DNA of 64,000 nt from an uncultured Maribacter sp. (GCF_947500405.1 NZ_CANMRY010000007.1:124001-188000), one strand, 5' to 3'; shown: positions 53,940-62,801, counted from the stretch's first letter. Program-made: numbers and translations. Notes: a model not told the origin generated them from the letters alone.

Positions 53940-53947
53940 CAAATATA
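53940..53947 (-). promoter_or_regulatory. -7 element upstream of ubiE-porT
   Basis: TATATTTG on the minus strand, exact consensus; gives a leader of about 10 nt to the ATG at 53924 and decides against the upstream TTG start. Confidence 0.6.
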
Positions 53948-54047
53948 CAATTTAGGAATAAGCAAGTACATCTTTATTTATACAATAAAAGCAAGTAATC
54001 TTATGTTCTTTAAAGAGTTAAAGTGTATAGCAACCAATAAAATTATG

Positions 54048-54075
54048 TAATTTTGCAATGCATTTTTGCAAAATT
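54048..54075 (+). promoter_or_regulatory. trkA promoter -7 inside a 10-bp perfect inverted repeat
   Basis: TAATTTTG (54048-54055) is an exact -7 element; it is embedded in AATTTTGCAA (54049-54058), which pairs with TTGCAAAATT (54066-54075), 7-nt spacer. The right arm reads as a near -7 on the minus strand. The predicted transcript starts near 54062, 22 nt before the leader ORF. Confidence 0.6.
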
Positions 54076-54083
54076 GTAGTAAA

Positions 54084-54185
54084 ATGAACCTTCTTGAAAT
54101 AAAAATACCATTTAAGGTATTGTTCTCTAATTGTTTAGAAAGGACAAATGTTCTTATTATGCTAAACTACATAAGTACTAAATGA
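54084..54185 (+). CDS. Candidate 33-residue leader peptide overlapping the trkA start
   Basis: ATG at 54084 opens a 33-codon frame ending in TGA at 54183-54185, so ATGA forms both its stop and the trkA start. It starts 29 bp after the -7 element, just inside the predicted transcript. The peptide is hydrophobic-to-basic with no known motif. In A/T-rich DNA an open frame this long is not rare, but position and overlap suggest translational coupling to trkA. Confidence 0.4.
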   Translation: MNLLEIKIPFKVLFSNCLERTNVLIMLNYISTK

Positions 54186-55531
54186 AAATAATAATTGCGG
54201 GAGCTGGTGAAGTGGGGTTTCATTTGGCAAAATTATTCTCCTACGAATCCCAAGACATTACGCTAATAGATACCCGAAAGGATAGCTTAGCGTATGCGGA
54301 TAGTCATTTAGATATTCGTGTAATTAAAGGCGATGCAACATCTATTTCTCTTTTGCAGGATGCACAGGTACAAGACTCCGATTTAGTAATTGGAGTAACC
54401 TCTTCAGAAACAACAAACATAACTTTGTGTGTATTAGCAAAGCAATTAGGTTGTAAAAGAACTATTGCAAGAATCTCTAACACGGAGTTTATTAAAAATA
54501 AAGACATTTTAAAGTTTTCTGAATTAGGGATTGATGAGCTTATTTCTCCAGAAGCTTTAGCTGCAGAGGAGATACAATTACTTCTTAATAAATCTGCCTT
54601 TAACGACACCTATGAGTTTGAAGACGGGAAGCTAATAATGATAGGGGTTTCCCTATTAAAAACTGCGCCATTTGTTGGTAAAATGGTTAAAGAAGCGGCA
54701 AAGATATTTCCAGAACTGCATTTTATGCCAATAGCCTTAAAAAGGTTAGGAACACAATTTACTGTAATACCAAGAGGAGATACGGTTTTTAAAGAAGGCG
54801 ATCAAGTTTATTTTATTACTACTAGTGAGGGTGTAGATGAATTGTATAAGCTAACTGGAAAGAAAAAAGAAGAAATCAAGAATGTAATGATTCTTGGTGG
54901 GAGTAAAGTAGGATTTAAGACTGCCAGAGATTTATGTGCAAGTAGATTTAATGTAAAACTGGTAGAAAAAAATAAAGAAAAGGCTTTTGATTTAGCGGAC
55001 GATTTACCAAACGCTCTTATAATTAATGGTGATGGTAGAAATGTAGAAGTTTTGCAGGAAGAAAGTTTAGAATCTATGGATGCTTTTATAGCAGTTACAG
55101 GTAATTCTGAAACCAATATAATGTCTTGTTTAGTCGCAAAATCTAAAAAGATAAAAAAAACCATTGCGCTTGTAGAAAATATGGATTACTTCCAATTGTC
55201 ACATTCTATAGGTATAGATACACTTATTAATAAAAAACTATTGGCGGCGAATAATATTTTCCGTCATATTAGAAAAGGAGAAGTAATTGCAACTATGCGT
55301 TTAAACAATTTAAATGCAGAAATTTTGGAATTTGTTGTAAAGCCAGATTCTAAAGTTACAGGAACTATAATAAGAGAATTAGATTTTCCTAAATCGGCTA
55401 CCATAGGTGGTGTTGTTAGAGATGGTAAGGGTATTATTGCTTTAGGAGGTTTTGAAATTAAAGCAGGAGATAGGGTAGTGGTATGTTGTTTGCCAAAAGT
55501 AATAGGAAGAATAGAAAGATTGTTTTTATAG
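54182..55531 (+). CDS. trkA: Potassium uptake protein TrkA (peripheral NAD-binding)
   Basis: 449 aa, cytoplasmic, gating the TrkH channel. Two repeats, each an RCK_N (GAGEVGFHLAKLF; ILGGSKVGFKTARDL) and an RCK_C domain, as in TrkA. It may respond to NAD(H), ATP or cyclic nucleotides, as in other Trk systems. One base separates its stop from trkH, so they form one operon, possibly coupled to the 33-codon leader ORF that overlaps the start. Confidence 0.95.
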   Translation: MKIIIAGAGEVGFHLAKLFSYESQDITLIDTRKDSLAYADSHLDIRVIKGDATSISLLQDAQVQDSDLVIGVTSSETTNITLCVLAKQLGCKRTIARISNTEFIKNKDILKFSELGIDELISPEALAAEEIQLLLNKSAFNDTYEFEDGKLIMIGVSLLKTAPFVGKMVKEAAKIFPELHFMPIALKRLGTQFTVIPRGDTVFKEGDQVYFITTSEGVDELYKLTGKKKEEIKNVMILGGSKVGFKTARDLCASRFNVKLVEKNKEKAFDLADDLPNALIINGDGRNVEVLQEESLESMDAFIAVTGNSETNIMSCLVAKSKKIKKTIALVENMDYFQLSHSIGIDTLINKKLLAANNIFRHIRKGEVIATMRLNNLNAEILEFVVKPDSKVTGTIIRELDFPKSATIGGVVRDGKGIIALGGFEIKAGDRVVVCCLPKVIGRIERLFL

Positions 55532-55532
55532 C

Positions 55533-57023
55533 ATGAAATTAAACTCAAAAATTATATTCCATTTAATGGGTTTGCTATTATTGTTCAATGGTTTATTTAT
55601 GCTTGTTGCAGCAGTAGTAAGTGGAATATATAAAGATGGAGCTACCTTAGGTATTACATTGGCCTCTATAACAAGTATGTTTATTGGTACTTTTTTTATG
55701 TTCTATACTAGAGATCATAAAAAAGAAGTAAAAAGAAAAGAAGGGTATATTATAGTTACTTTTGGTTGGATTGTAATGTCTATTTCTGGTATGCTACCTT
55801 ATTTGTTTTCTGGAGCTATTCCAGATGTTACCAATGCTTTTTTTGAAACAATATCTGGTTATACTACAACAGGTGCTTCTATATTGGATGATATTGAAGC
55901 AATGCCAGAAGGTATTTTAATTTGGCGTAGCATAACGCATTGGATTGGTGGAATGGGAATTATTGTTCTTGCAATAGCAATATTACCTTTATTAGGAATT
56001 GGAGGTATGCAGTTATTTTCTGCAGAAGCTCCTGGCCCAAATGCAGATAAATTGCACCCTAGAATAACAGATACTGCTAAACGGTTATGGTATATTTATG
56101 TTGGGTATACAGCTGCGGAAACTATACTATTAAAATTAGCGGGTATGTCTTTTTTTGATGCTGTTAATCATTCCTTATCAACATTGTCTACAGGAGGTTT
56201 TTCTACAAAAAATGCGAGTTTAGCATATTGGAATGATTCTCCGTTAATACAATATATTATTATACTATTTATGTTTTTAGCTGGTAGTAATTTTGTTTTA
56301 AGTTATTTTGCTTTTAAAGGAAAAATACAGCGAGTTCTTAAAGATGAAGAATTTAAATTCTATTCTATATTCATATTGGTATTTTCTATCATAGCAGCAC
56401 TTGTAATTTATTACCAAGCAAATGTTCCAATTTCTGAATACCACCCAAAAGTTTTAGGCGTAACAGAAAGTTCTTTTAGGCACTCTTTATTTCAAGTTAT
56501 AGCGGTTATAACCACTACAGGTTTTGTTTCTGCAGATTTTACTAATTGGACACCTTTTTTAACAGTATTCTTTTTTGGGTTAATGTTTTTAGGTGGTTCT
56601 GCGGGTTCTACAGCAGGAGGAATAAAAGTAATGCGGCATTTGTTAATTATAAAAAACGGATTGTTAGAGTTTAAGAGAACATTACATATAAATGCAATAA
56701 TACCAGTACGCTATAATGATAAAACAATTAAAGAGCATTTTGTATATAATATAATTGCCTTTTTTGTTCTGTATATGTTGCTCTTTATTATTGGAGCATT
56801 AGTATTAGGGGCAATGGGATTAGATTTTGTTTCGGCTGTTGGTGGCGCGGCAACATCATTAGGTAACGTGGGACCTGGATTAGGAGAATTAAACCCTTTA
56901 AGTAATTTTAATGGACTCCCAGCTTTAGGAAAATGGTGGTGCGGTTTTTTAATGTTAGTGGGTAGGTTAGAGCTTTTTACGGTTTTAATATTATTTACAC
57001 CTTATTTCTGGAAGAAAACGTAA
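55533..57023 (+). CDS. trkH: Potassium uptake channel TrkH
   Basis: 496 aa, polytopic. Four M1-P-M2 repeats with K+-selectivity loops: YTTTGAS, LSTLSTGGFST, ITTTGFVSADF and SLGNVGPGLGEL. The conserved GGSAGSTAGGIKVMRHL segment between repeats is present. It forms the K+ pore with TrkA. It ends at a strong terminator. Confidence 0.95.
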   Translation: MKLNSKIIFHLMGLLLLFNGLFMLVAAVVSGIYKDGATLGITLASITSMFIGTFFMFYTRDHKKEVKRKEGYIIVTFGWIVMSISGMLPYLFSGAIPDVTNAFFETISGYTTTGASILDDIEAMPEGILIWRSITHWIGGMGIIVLAIAILPLLGIGGMQLFSAEAPGPNADKLHPRITDTAKRLWYIYVGYTAAETILLKLAGMSFFDAVNHSLSTLSTGGFSTKNASLAYWNDSPLIQYIIILFMFLAGSNFVLSYFAFKGKIQRVLKDEEFKFYSIFILVFSIIAALVIYYQANVPISEYHPKVLGVTESSFRHSLFQVIAVITTTGFVSADFTNWTPFLTVFFFGLMFLGGSAGSTAGGIKVMRHLLIIKNGLLEFKRTLHINAIIPVRYNDKTIKEHFVYNIIAFFVLYMLLFIIGALVLGAMGLDFVSAVGGAATSLGNVGPGLGELNPLSNFNGLPALGKWWCGFLMLVGRLELFTVLILFTPYFWKKT

Positions 57024-57024
57024 T

Positions 57025-57060
57025 AAAAAAAGTCCTGCTCATTAAGCAGGACTTTTTTTT
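57025..57060. terminator. Bidirectional terminator between trkH and the aminotransferase gene
   Basis: AGTCCTGCT (57031-57039) pairs with AGCAGGACT (57045-57053), 5-nt loop, flanked by A6 and T8, so it serves trkH (plus) and the aminotransferase (minus). Confidence 0.92.
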
Positions 57061-57078
57061 AAGTTTGGAGTTTTAAGA

Positions 57079-58269
57079 CTACTGAATAGCAGCTTTAATT
57101 CTCTTTATAGCTTCAATAATTTGTTCTTCACTAGCAGCGTAAGATATTCTTATAGAATTTCCATTTCCAAAAGCATCTCCAGTAACAGTAGCAACATTAG
57201 CATTTTCTAATAAGTACATAGAAAAGTCCGAAGCGTTATTAATTTTTGTTCCATTTAAAGTTTTTCCAAAAAAGAAAGTTACATCTGGATAAACGTAGAA
57301 TGCGCCTTCTGGCTCATTACATGTAAAGCCTTCTATGTCATTTAGTAAGCCTAAAATTAAAGTTCTACGCTCTTTAAATTTATCTACCATGTATTGTATT
57401 CTGCTTACAGGCTCTTCTAGAGCAGTAATAACAGCTCTTTGAGCTATGCAATTTGCACCACTTGTAACTTGTCCTTGTAGTTTGTTACATGCTCTAGCAA
57501 TATAGGTAGGAGCTCCAATATAGCCTATTCTCCATCCTGTCATGGCAAATGCTTTTGCTACACCATTTACGGTAACTGTACGGTCATACATATCCTCAAA
57601 TTCTGCCATAGAAGCATGTGCAGTTACTCCGTAATTTATATGTTCGTAAATTTCATCACTTACCACAATAATTTGAGGATGCTTTTTAAGAACATCAGCA
57701 AGAGCTCTTAATTCTTCTTTACTGTAAATAGAACCACTTGGATTACAAGGAGAGCTATACCAAAGCATTTTTGTTTTAGGTGTAATAGCAGCCTCTAATT
57801 GTGCTGGCGTCATTTTAAAATCATTCTCAATAGAAGTTTCTATTTCTACAGGAACACCATCCGCTAGCTTTACAATATCACTATAACTTACCCAGTAAGG
57901 GCATGGTAAAAGAACTTCATCACCTTTATTAAGGCTAACTTGAGCAACGTTATACAATGCCTGTTTTGCTCCAGTAGAAACAACTATTTGCGAGGGATTG
58001 TACGTAATGTTATTATCTCTTTTAAATTTAGTGATAATAGCATCTTTTAATTCTACATAACCATCTACAGGAGTGTAGGAGTTATAATCATCATTAACAG
58101 CTTTGATTGCAGCTTCTTTAATGTAATCTGGGGTGTTAAAATCTGGTTCGCCTAAACTAAGGCCAATAATATCTTTTCCAGCGGCTCTTAATTCACGAGC
58201 TTTTGCAGCCATTTCTAAGGTTGCAGAAGGAGCTAAGCTGTTAATTCTGTCGGATAAATTATTACTCAT
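57079..58269 (-). CDS. Class I PLP-dependent aminotransferase (aspartate-type)
   Basis: 396 aa fold type I aminotransferase. SLGEPDFNTPDYIKEAA, STGAKQALYN, YSSPCNPSGSIYSKEEL, the PLP Lys in NGVAKAFAMTGWRIGY and the RISYA C-terminal Arg match the aspartate/prephenate group Ib. Substrate is probably aspartate or glutamate with an oxoacid, but this cannot be fixed from sequence. It follows the desaturase gene by 15 bp and is probably cotranscribed. Confidence 0.92.
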   Translation of the reverse strand: MSNNLSDRINSLAPSATLEMAAKARELRAAGKDIIGLSLGEPDFNTPDYIKEAAIKAVNDDYNSYTPVDGYVELKDAIITKFKRDNNITYNPSQIVVSTGAKQALYNVAQVSLNKGDEVLLPCPYWVSYSDIVKLADGVPVEIETSIENDFKMTPAQLEAAITPKTKMLWYSSPCNPSGSIYSKEELRALADVLKKHPQIIVVSDEIYEHINYGVTAHASMAEFEDMYDRTVTVNGVAKAFAMTGWRIGYIGAPTYIARACNKLQGQVTSGANCIAQRAVITALEEPVSRIQYMVDKFKERRTLILGLLNDIEGFTCNEPEGAFYVYPDVTFFFGKTLNGTKINNASDFSMYLLENANVATVTGDAFGNGNSIRISYAASEEQIIEAIKRIKAAIQ

Positions 58270-58284
58270 AAAATAAAAAATTTT

Positions 58285-59385
58285 CTAATACTGTAGAGCA
58301 GGTTTTTTTCCTAACTCTTTTAAATGTTTAAAATGCGAAATTATAGCTTTTCTTGTTGTTTTATATTCGTTATATGGCAAATTAAACTCCTTTGCCGTTT
58401 GTTTAACAATTTCTCCAATTTTTGTGTAATGTATGTGGCTAATATTTGGGAAAATATGGTGTTCTACTTGGTGGTTAAGTCCGCCTGTGAACCAATTTAT
58501 TATTTTACTTTTATTTCCAAAATTAACTGTTGTAAGTAACTGGTGTATTGCCCAAGTATTTTTTATGTTTCCTTTGTCGTCTGGTAAAGGAGTTTCTGCA
58601 TCGTCTATAACATGCGCTAATTGAAAAACAACACTTAAAATTACTCCTGCTACATAATGCATTACAAAGAAACCAAGTAATAATTTCCACCAAGAAATAT
58701 CTAGAATTATAAAAGGAATAACAATCCAAAGTGTTAAGTATATTAATTTAAAAATAACTAGCTTGCTCCAGTTTGCTATTGGGTTTGGGAATTCCCCGTA
58801 AGACAGTTTTCTTTTTGTATACCTATACATTTGTTGAAAATCTGTTGTAATAGCCCAGTTAAAAGTTAATAAACCATAAAGAAAAATAGAATAATAGTGT
58901 TGAAATTTATGATACTTTCTCCATTCTGCATGCTTAGAGAAACGTAGAATTCTTCCAGCGTCTAAATCTTCATCATGACCTTGAATGTTCGTATAGGTGT
59001 GGTGTAATACATTATGTTGTACTTGCCAATTATAAACGTTTCCGGCAAGTATATAAATGCTTCCTCCCATAAGTTTATTTACCCATTTTTTGTTAGAATA
59101 AGAACCATGGTTACCATCATGCATAACATTCATACCAACGCCAGCCATACCAACTCCCATTACAGCTGCTAAAATTAAATTTGCCCAATTGGGTAATCCT
59201 AAAGTTAAAATTGCAAAATATGGAGCTAAGAAAATAGCAAACATGATTGCGGTTTTTAAATGCAATTTCCAGTTTCCTGTTTTCTTTATTTTATTTTCTT
59301 TAAAGTATGTATTTACTCTTTTGTTAAGAGTTTTAAAAAAGTCAGTAGAATCTTTTCTGGAAAACCGTATTGTTGTTTTTTCCAT
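58285..59385 (-). CDS. Membrane fatty acid desaturase (front-end/acyl-CoA type)
   Basis: 366 aa with at least four membrane segments. The three histidine boxes that bind the di-iron centre are present: HDGNHGSY (about residues 90-97), HNVLHHTYTN (about 124-133), and HQVEHHIF (third, with Q-x2-HH). The Q in the last box is typical of front-end and acyl-CoA delta-6-like desaturases; a cytochrome b5 domain is absent. It would supply unsaturated fatty acids for membrane fluidity. Its -7 element lies 16 bp before the start. Confidence 0.9.
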   Translation of the reverse strand: MEKTTIRFSRKDSTDFFKTLNKRVNTYFKENKIKKTGNWKLHLKTAIMFAIFLAPYFAILTLGLPNWANLILAAVMGVGMAGVGMNVMHDGNHGSYSNKKWVNKLMGGSIYILAGNVYNWQVQHNVLHHTYTNIQGHDEDLDAGRILRFSKHAEWRKYHKFQHYYSIFLYGLLTFNWAITTDFQQMYRYTKRKLSYGEFPNPIANWSKLVIFKLIYLTLWIVIPFIILDISWWKLLLGFFVMHYVAGVILSVVFQLAHVIDDAETPLPDDKGNIKNTWAIHQLLTTVNFGNKSKIINWFTGGLNHQVEHHIFPNISHIHYTKIGEIVKQTAKEFNLPYNEYKTTRKAIISHFKHLKELGKKPALQY

Positions 59386-59400
59386 AGTATATTTTTTTTA

Positions 59401-59408
59401 CAAAGGTA
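59401..59408 (-). promoter_or_regulatory. -7 element upstream of the desaturase
   Basis: TACCTTTG on the minus strand, exact TAnnTTTG; leader of only about 10 nt. Confidence 0.55.
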
Positions 59409-59476
59409 ACTTAAATTATGAGTTGGGAAGTTATAATACTTTGCTAAATCAGAAAATTAATTGGTGTTAAAATCCT

Positions 59477-59484
59477 TATTTTTG
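59477..59484 (+). promoter_or_regulatory. -7 element upstream of rsmG
   Basis: TATTTTTG, exact TAnnTTTG, 18 bp before the rsmG ATG. It diverges from the desaturase promoter 70 bp away. Confidence 0.5.
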
Positions 59485-59501
59485 CAGAAAAAGCCATATA
59501 A

Positions 59502-60137
59502 ATGGATGTAAATGTAATATATAGTTATTTTCCAGACTTAACGGAAGAGCAAAAAAAACAATTTTCTGAGCTAGAATTTTTGTACAAAGATTGGAATCAA
59601 AAGATTAATGTAGTTTCAAGAAAAGATATAGATGAGCTATATATTAGGCATGTGTTACATTCTTTAGGAATAGCTAAAATACAAAAATTTCTTCCCAATA
59701 GTTCTGTTTTGGATGTTGGTACTGGGGGTGGTTTTCCTGGGATTCCTTTAGCAATTTTATTTCCTGAAACTCAATTTACTTTGGTGGATGCAATAGGTAA
59801 AAAAATTAAAGTTGTTCAAGAAGTTGTAGATGGTTTGGGTATAACTAATGTAAAAGCAATGCATACTAGAGTTGAAGATTTAGATGTAAAATTTGATTTT
59901 ATTGTTAGTAGAGCAGTTGCAGCTATGCCAACTTTTGTACATTGGGTTAAAGGTAAAATTAAAAAAGAATCTTTACATGAAAGAAAGAATGGAATTCTGT
60001 ATCTAAAAGGAGGAGATTTATCTGAAGAGTTGAAGGACTATAGAAATACAGAGATTTTTGATTTAGAACCCTTGTTTGAGGAAGACTTTTTTGAAACAAA
60101 AAAAGTGGTGTATTTGCCTCAGAAATATAAGGGCTAG
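59502..60137 (+). CDS. rsmG: 16S rRNA (guanine527-N7)-methyltransferase
   Basis: 211 aa. It methylates G527 in 16S rRNA. The N-terminal WNQKINVVSRKDIDELYIRHVLHSL, the SAM-binding VLDVGTGGGFPGIPLAI and VSRAVAAMPTFV match GidB/RsmG. Normal length. It converges on the DinB gene across a shared terminator. Confidence 0.95.
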   Translation: MDVNVIYSYFPDLTEEQKKQFSELEFLYKDWNQKINVVSRKDIDELYIRHVLHSLGIAKIQKFLPNSSVLDVGTGGGFPGIPLAILFPETQFTLVDAIGKKIKVVQEVVDGLGITNVKAMHTRVEDLDVKFDFIVSRAVAAMPTFVHWVKGKIKKESLHERKNGILYLKGGDLSEELKDYRNTEIFDLEPLFEEDFFETKKVVYLPQKYKG

Positions 60138-60143
60138 TTTAAT

Positions 60144-60175
60144 AAAAAAATGCACCCTAATTAGGTGCATTTTTT
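60144..60175. terminator. Bidirectional terminator between rsmG and the DinB gene
   Basis: AAAAAATGCACC (60145-60156) pairs with GGTGCATTTTTT (60164-60175), 7-nt loop. Confidence 0.9.
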
Positions 60176-60192
60176 ATTTATATAACATAATA

Positions 60193-60711
60193 TTATTTAC
60201 TCCAAGGCGGAACAACACCGTTAGAACGAGCATAGGCAATTAATTGCCCTTTGTGCTCTCCGTTATGTTCCATGATAGCTAAAAGCCCTCCAAGTTTATT
60301 CATTTTTGCAAATCCAAAATCAACTTCTTCATTAAGAGAAGCCGTTGTAACCATGGTTATTTTTTCAAGAACAAATGCGTTAGATTTTTCTAAAGCAGCT
60401 ATAATATTTTCTTTACCAGTAATTTTGTTTAACTTCATTATATCTACATCTTCTGGTGGGGCAAATCCCATTTTGGAAGCTAGGTAGTAGTTTCCTCCTG
60501 CAACATGTAATAGTGCTTCACCAACAGAAACTACACCTTCAGTAGGTCTCCAATCATATTGTTCTTCAGAAAAAGCATTTGCTAATTGAATAACTTGCCC
60601 TTGGTTACCTGTTAATACTGCCTGAATGGTAGTTTGCGTAAGATCGTCTTGCGCATTTACGTTAAAAAATGTTAGTGTAAAAATAGACACTAGTAAAAAT
60701 AGGGTTTTCAT
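60193..60711 (-). CDS. Exported DinB-family protein
   Basis: 172 aa with a signal peptide (residues 1-20, ending VNAQ). The mature part is a four-helix bundle with DinB-type metal-binding His positions: ALLHVAGGNYY (about residue 69) and HNGEHKGQLIAY (near 151-155). The DinB superfamily (PF12867-like) includes thiol- and metal-dependent enzymes; an exported form has no assigned substrate. A -7 element lies 46 bp upstream. Confidence 0.8.
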   Translation of the reverse strand: MKTLFLLVSIFTLTFFNVNAQDDLTQTTIQAVLTGNQGQVIQLANAFSEEQYDWRPTEGVVSVGEALLHVAGGNYYLASKMGFAPPEDVDIMKLNKITGKENIIAALEKSNAFVLEKITMVTTASLNEEVDFGFAKMNKLGGLLAIMEHNGEHKGQLIAYARSNGVVPPWSK

Positions 60712-60756
60712 TTTGCGGTATATTTAAGTTAGAAAGATGTGTTAATAGTCTTTTAT

Positions 60757-60764
60757 CAAAAATA
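60757..60764 (-). promoter_or_regulatory. -7 element upstream of the DinB gene
   Basis: TATTTTTG on the minus strand, exact consensus, 46 bp before the start. Confidence 0.45.
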
Positions 60765-60837
60765 GTAAAATAAAAAAGTACCTGCGTTTAATCAGATGTT
60801 TTTTTATTATAAATGTTACTATCTATTTAAAGAGCTA

Positions 60838-60939
60838 CTAGTTATCTAATATTGCGTTTTTATCTTCATGGCCTCTTTTTGTCTCTTTAAAAGAGTTAGT
60901 GTCAGAATTTTTTAATAATGTTGTTTTTATAGTAGACAT
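60838..60939 (-). CDS. Small ORF, possible 33-aa protein
   Basis: ATG (60939) to TAG (60838). The peptide is polar and charged (MSTIKTTLLKNSDTNSF, then KETKRGHEDKN) with no motif. It has no exact -7 element. Its composition looks protein-like rather than random A/T translation, which is why it is listed; it may be a gene, a gene remnant or chance. Confidence 0.25.
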   Translation of the reverse strand: MSTIKTTLLKNSDTNSFKETKRGHEDKNAILDN

Positions 60940-61073
60940 TTTTGGCAGATACATTGGTGTTTAGTTTGTTATTCTAATATTTTACTAGATAGTTGAGGTT
61001 TAAATGTTCTGAGGTTATTTATTAACCTAGATTAACTAGATAGATTGTTATTTGCTATGTTGGTAATCAAAGA

Positions 61074-61112
61074 AAAACTCCCATTTTTCAGTATTAGAAA
61101 AATGGGAGTTTT
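61074..61112 (-). terminator. Terminator of the P5C dehydrogenase gene
   Basis: Perfect 16-bp stem (arms 61074-61089 and 61097-61112, core ACTCCCAT/ATGGGAGT), 7-nt loop, T run on the minus strand. Confidence 0.92.
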
Positions 61113-61133
61113 AAATTTTTAAATAAAATTATT

Positions 61134-62762
61134 TTATCCTAAAAAAGGATATCTATAATTCTCTGGAGTCACAAAAGTTTCTTTTATTAATCTAGGGGAT
61201 ACCCAACGTAATAAATTTTGTGGAGATCCAGCCTTATCATTAGTTCCAGAAGCTCTTGCACCACCAAAAGGTTGTTGTCCTACAACAGCACCAGTTGGTT
61301 TATCATTAATATAAAAGTTTCCAGCACAATTTTCTAGTGCTTTTGTAGCTTCTTCAATAGCGTATCTGTCTGTAGAAAGAACCGCTCCAGTAAGTGCATA
61401 TTCCGAAGTATTGTCAACTAATTTTAGAGTTTTGTTCCAATCTTTATCCTCATAAATATATATAGTTACAATGGGACCAAATAATTCGGTTTCCATTGTA
61501 GCGTATTTAGGGTCTGTAGTAACAATAACGGTAGGTTCTATAAAGTATCCTTTAGATTTGTCATAAGTGCCGCCAGCAATAATTGTGGCATCATTATCTT
61601 CTTTAGCTTGATCTATATATTTAGCTAACTTGTCAAAAGATCCTTCATGAATAACAGCAGTAATAAAATTACTCATGTCTTCAGGAGAACCAGGTTTGTT
61701 AAAAGAAGCAACATCCTTTTTTATTAAATCTAAAATTTCTTTAGAAGTAGATTTCGGTAAATAAACCCTTGAGGCAGCGCTACATTTTTGACCTTGAAAC
61801 TCAAAAGCACCTCTTACTATAGCTGTCGCTACCTGTAAAGATTTTGCAGAAGGATGTGCAAGAATAAAATCTTTACCGCCAGTTTCTCCAACTATTTTAG
61901 GGTACGTTTTATAGGAGTGTATGTTGTTTCCTATTTGTTTCCATAATTCTTTAAATATAAAAGTAGAACCTGTAAAGTGAAGTCCGGCAAAGTCTGGACT
62001 AGATAATACGGTATTAGTAATCATTACGGGATCTCCGTAAATTACATTAATTACACCATCAGGTAAGCCTGCTTCTTTAAAAATGTCTACGATTACTTTA
62101 GCAGAGAAAATTTGACTATCACTTGGTTTCCATACCACAACATTGCCCATCATAGCGGCACTTGCAGGTAAATTGCCAGCAATGGCAGTAAAATTAAAGG
62201 GAGTTACTGCATATATGAAACCTTCTAATGGTCTGTATTCTACTCTATTCCAAACACCTTCAGCAGATTCTGGTTGCTCTGTGTATATTTGAGACATAAA
62301 CTCTACGTTAAAACGTAAAAAATCTATAAACTCACAAGCAGCATCAATTTCTGCTTGATGGATAGTTTTAGATTGCGCAATCATTGTTGCAGCATTTATT
62401 TTTGCTCTGTATGGCCCAGCAATTAAATCTGCAGCTTTTAAGAAAATAGCAGCACGTTGTTCCCAACTTAAATTAGCCCATTTCTGTCTAGAGTCTAAAG
62501 CATTTGCTATAGCATTATCTACATGTTTTTTTTCTGCAACGTGGTATTGACCAACAATATGTTTATGGTCGTGTGGAGGAGATAATGGTTTTGTATTATT
62601 GGTTTTTACTTCTTTATTGCCAATGTACATTGGAATGTCTACTGTACTGTTAAAGTAAGTACTATATTGTTGAAGAACTTCTGCTCTTTCAGGAGAACCT
62701 AGAGCATAGCTTTTAATAGGTTCATTAATAGCTGTAGGTACTTGAAAAAAACCTTTACCCAT
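61134..62762 (-). CDS. pruA: L-glutamate gamma-semialdehyde (1-pyrroline-5-carboxylate) dehydrogenase
   Basis: 542 aa. It oxidises glutamate semialdehyde from proline to glutamate with NAD+. The aldehyde dehydrogenase Cys is in FQGQKCSAASR, the general base Glu in VGETGGKDF, and the eukaryote-type P5CDH pattern (AVTPFNFTAIAGNLPASAAMMGN) is present. Length fits the stand-alone P5CDH, not fused to PutA; no proline dehydrogenase is in the window. -7 element 31 bp upstream. Confidence 0.94.
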   Translation of the reverse strand: MGKGFFQVPTAINEPIKSYALGSPERAEVLQQYSTYFNSTVDIPMYIGNKEVKTNNTKPLSPPHDHKHIVGQYHVAEKKHVDNAIANALDSRQKWANLSWEQRAAIFLKAADLIAGPYRAKINAATMIAQSKTIHQAEIDAACEFIDFLRFNVEFMSQIYTEQPESAEGVWNRVEYRPLEGFIYAVTPFNFTAIAGNLPASAAMMGNVVVWKPSDSQIFSAKVIVDIFKEAGLPDGVINVIYGDPVMITNTVLSSPDFAGLHFTGSTFIFKELWKQIGNNIHSYKTYPKIVGETGGKDFILAHPSAKSLQVATAIVRGAFEFQGQKCSAASRVYLPKSTSKEILDLIKKDVASFNKPGSPEDMSNFITAVIHEGSFDKLAKYIDQAKEDNDATIIAGGTYDKSKGYFIEPTVIVTTDPKYATMETELFGPIVTIYIYEDKDWNKTLKLVDNTSEYALTGAVLSTDRYAIEEATKALENCAGNFYINDKPTGAVVGQQPFGGARASGTNDKAGSPQNLLRWVSPRLIKETFVTPENYRYPFLG

Positions 62763-62793
62763 ACTTTTGTTTTTTTTATTAAAAATTATTAAA

Positions 62794-62801
62794 CAAAGGT
62801 A
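62794..62801 (-). promoter_or_regulatory. -7 element upstream of P5C dehydrogenase gene
   Basis: TACCTTTG on the minus strand, exact TAnnTTTG; leader about 26 nt. Confidence 0.55.

Larger units (their letters stand above)
60712..61133. other. Intergenic region with DinB promoter, small ORF and P5C dehydrogenase terminator
   Basis: 422 bp without a large gene. It holds the DinB -7 element (60757-60764), a 33-codon minus-strand ORF (60838-60939), a 9-bp direct repeat ACTAGATAG (60984-60992 and 61035-61043), an inverted repeat AGGTTA/TAACCT (61012-61028) and the terminator at 61074-61112. It may be the remains of a decayed gene. Confidence 0.5.
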
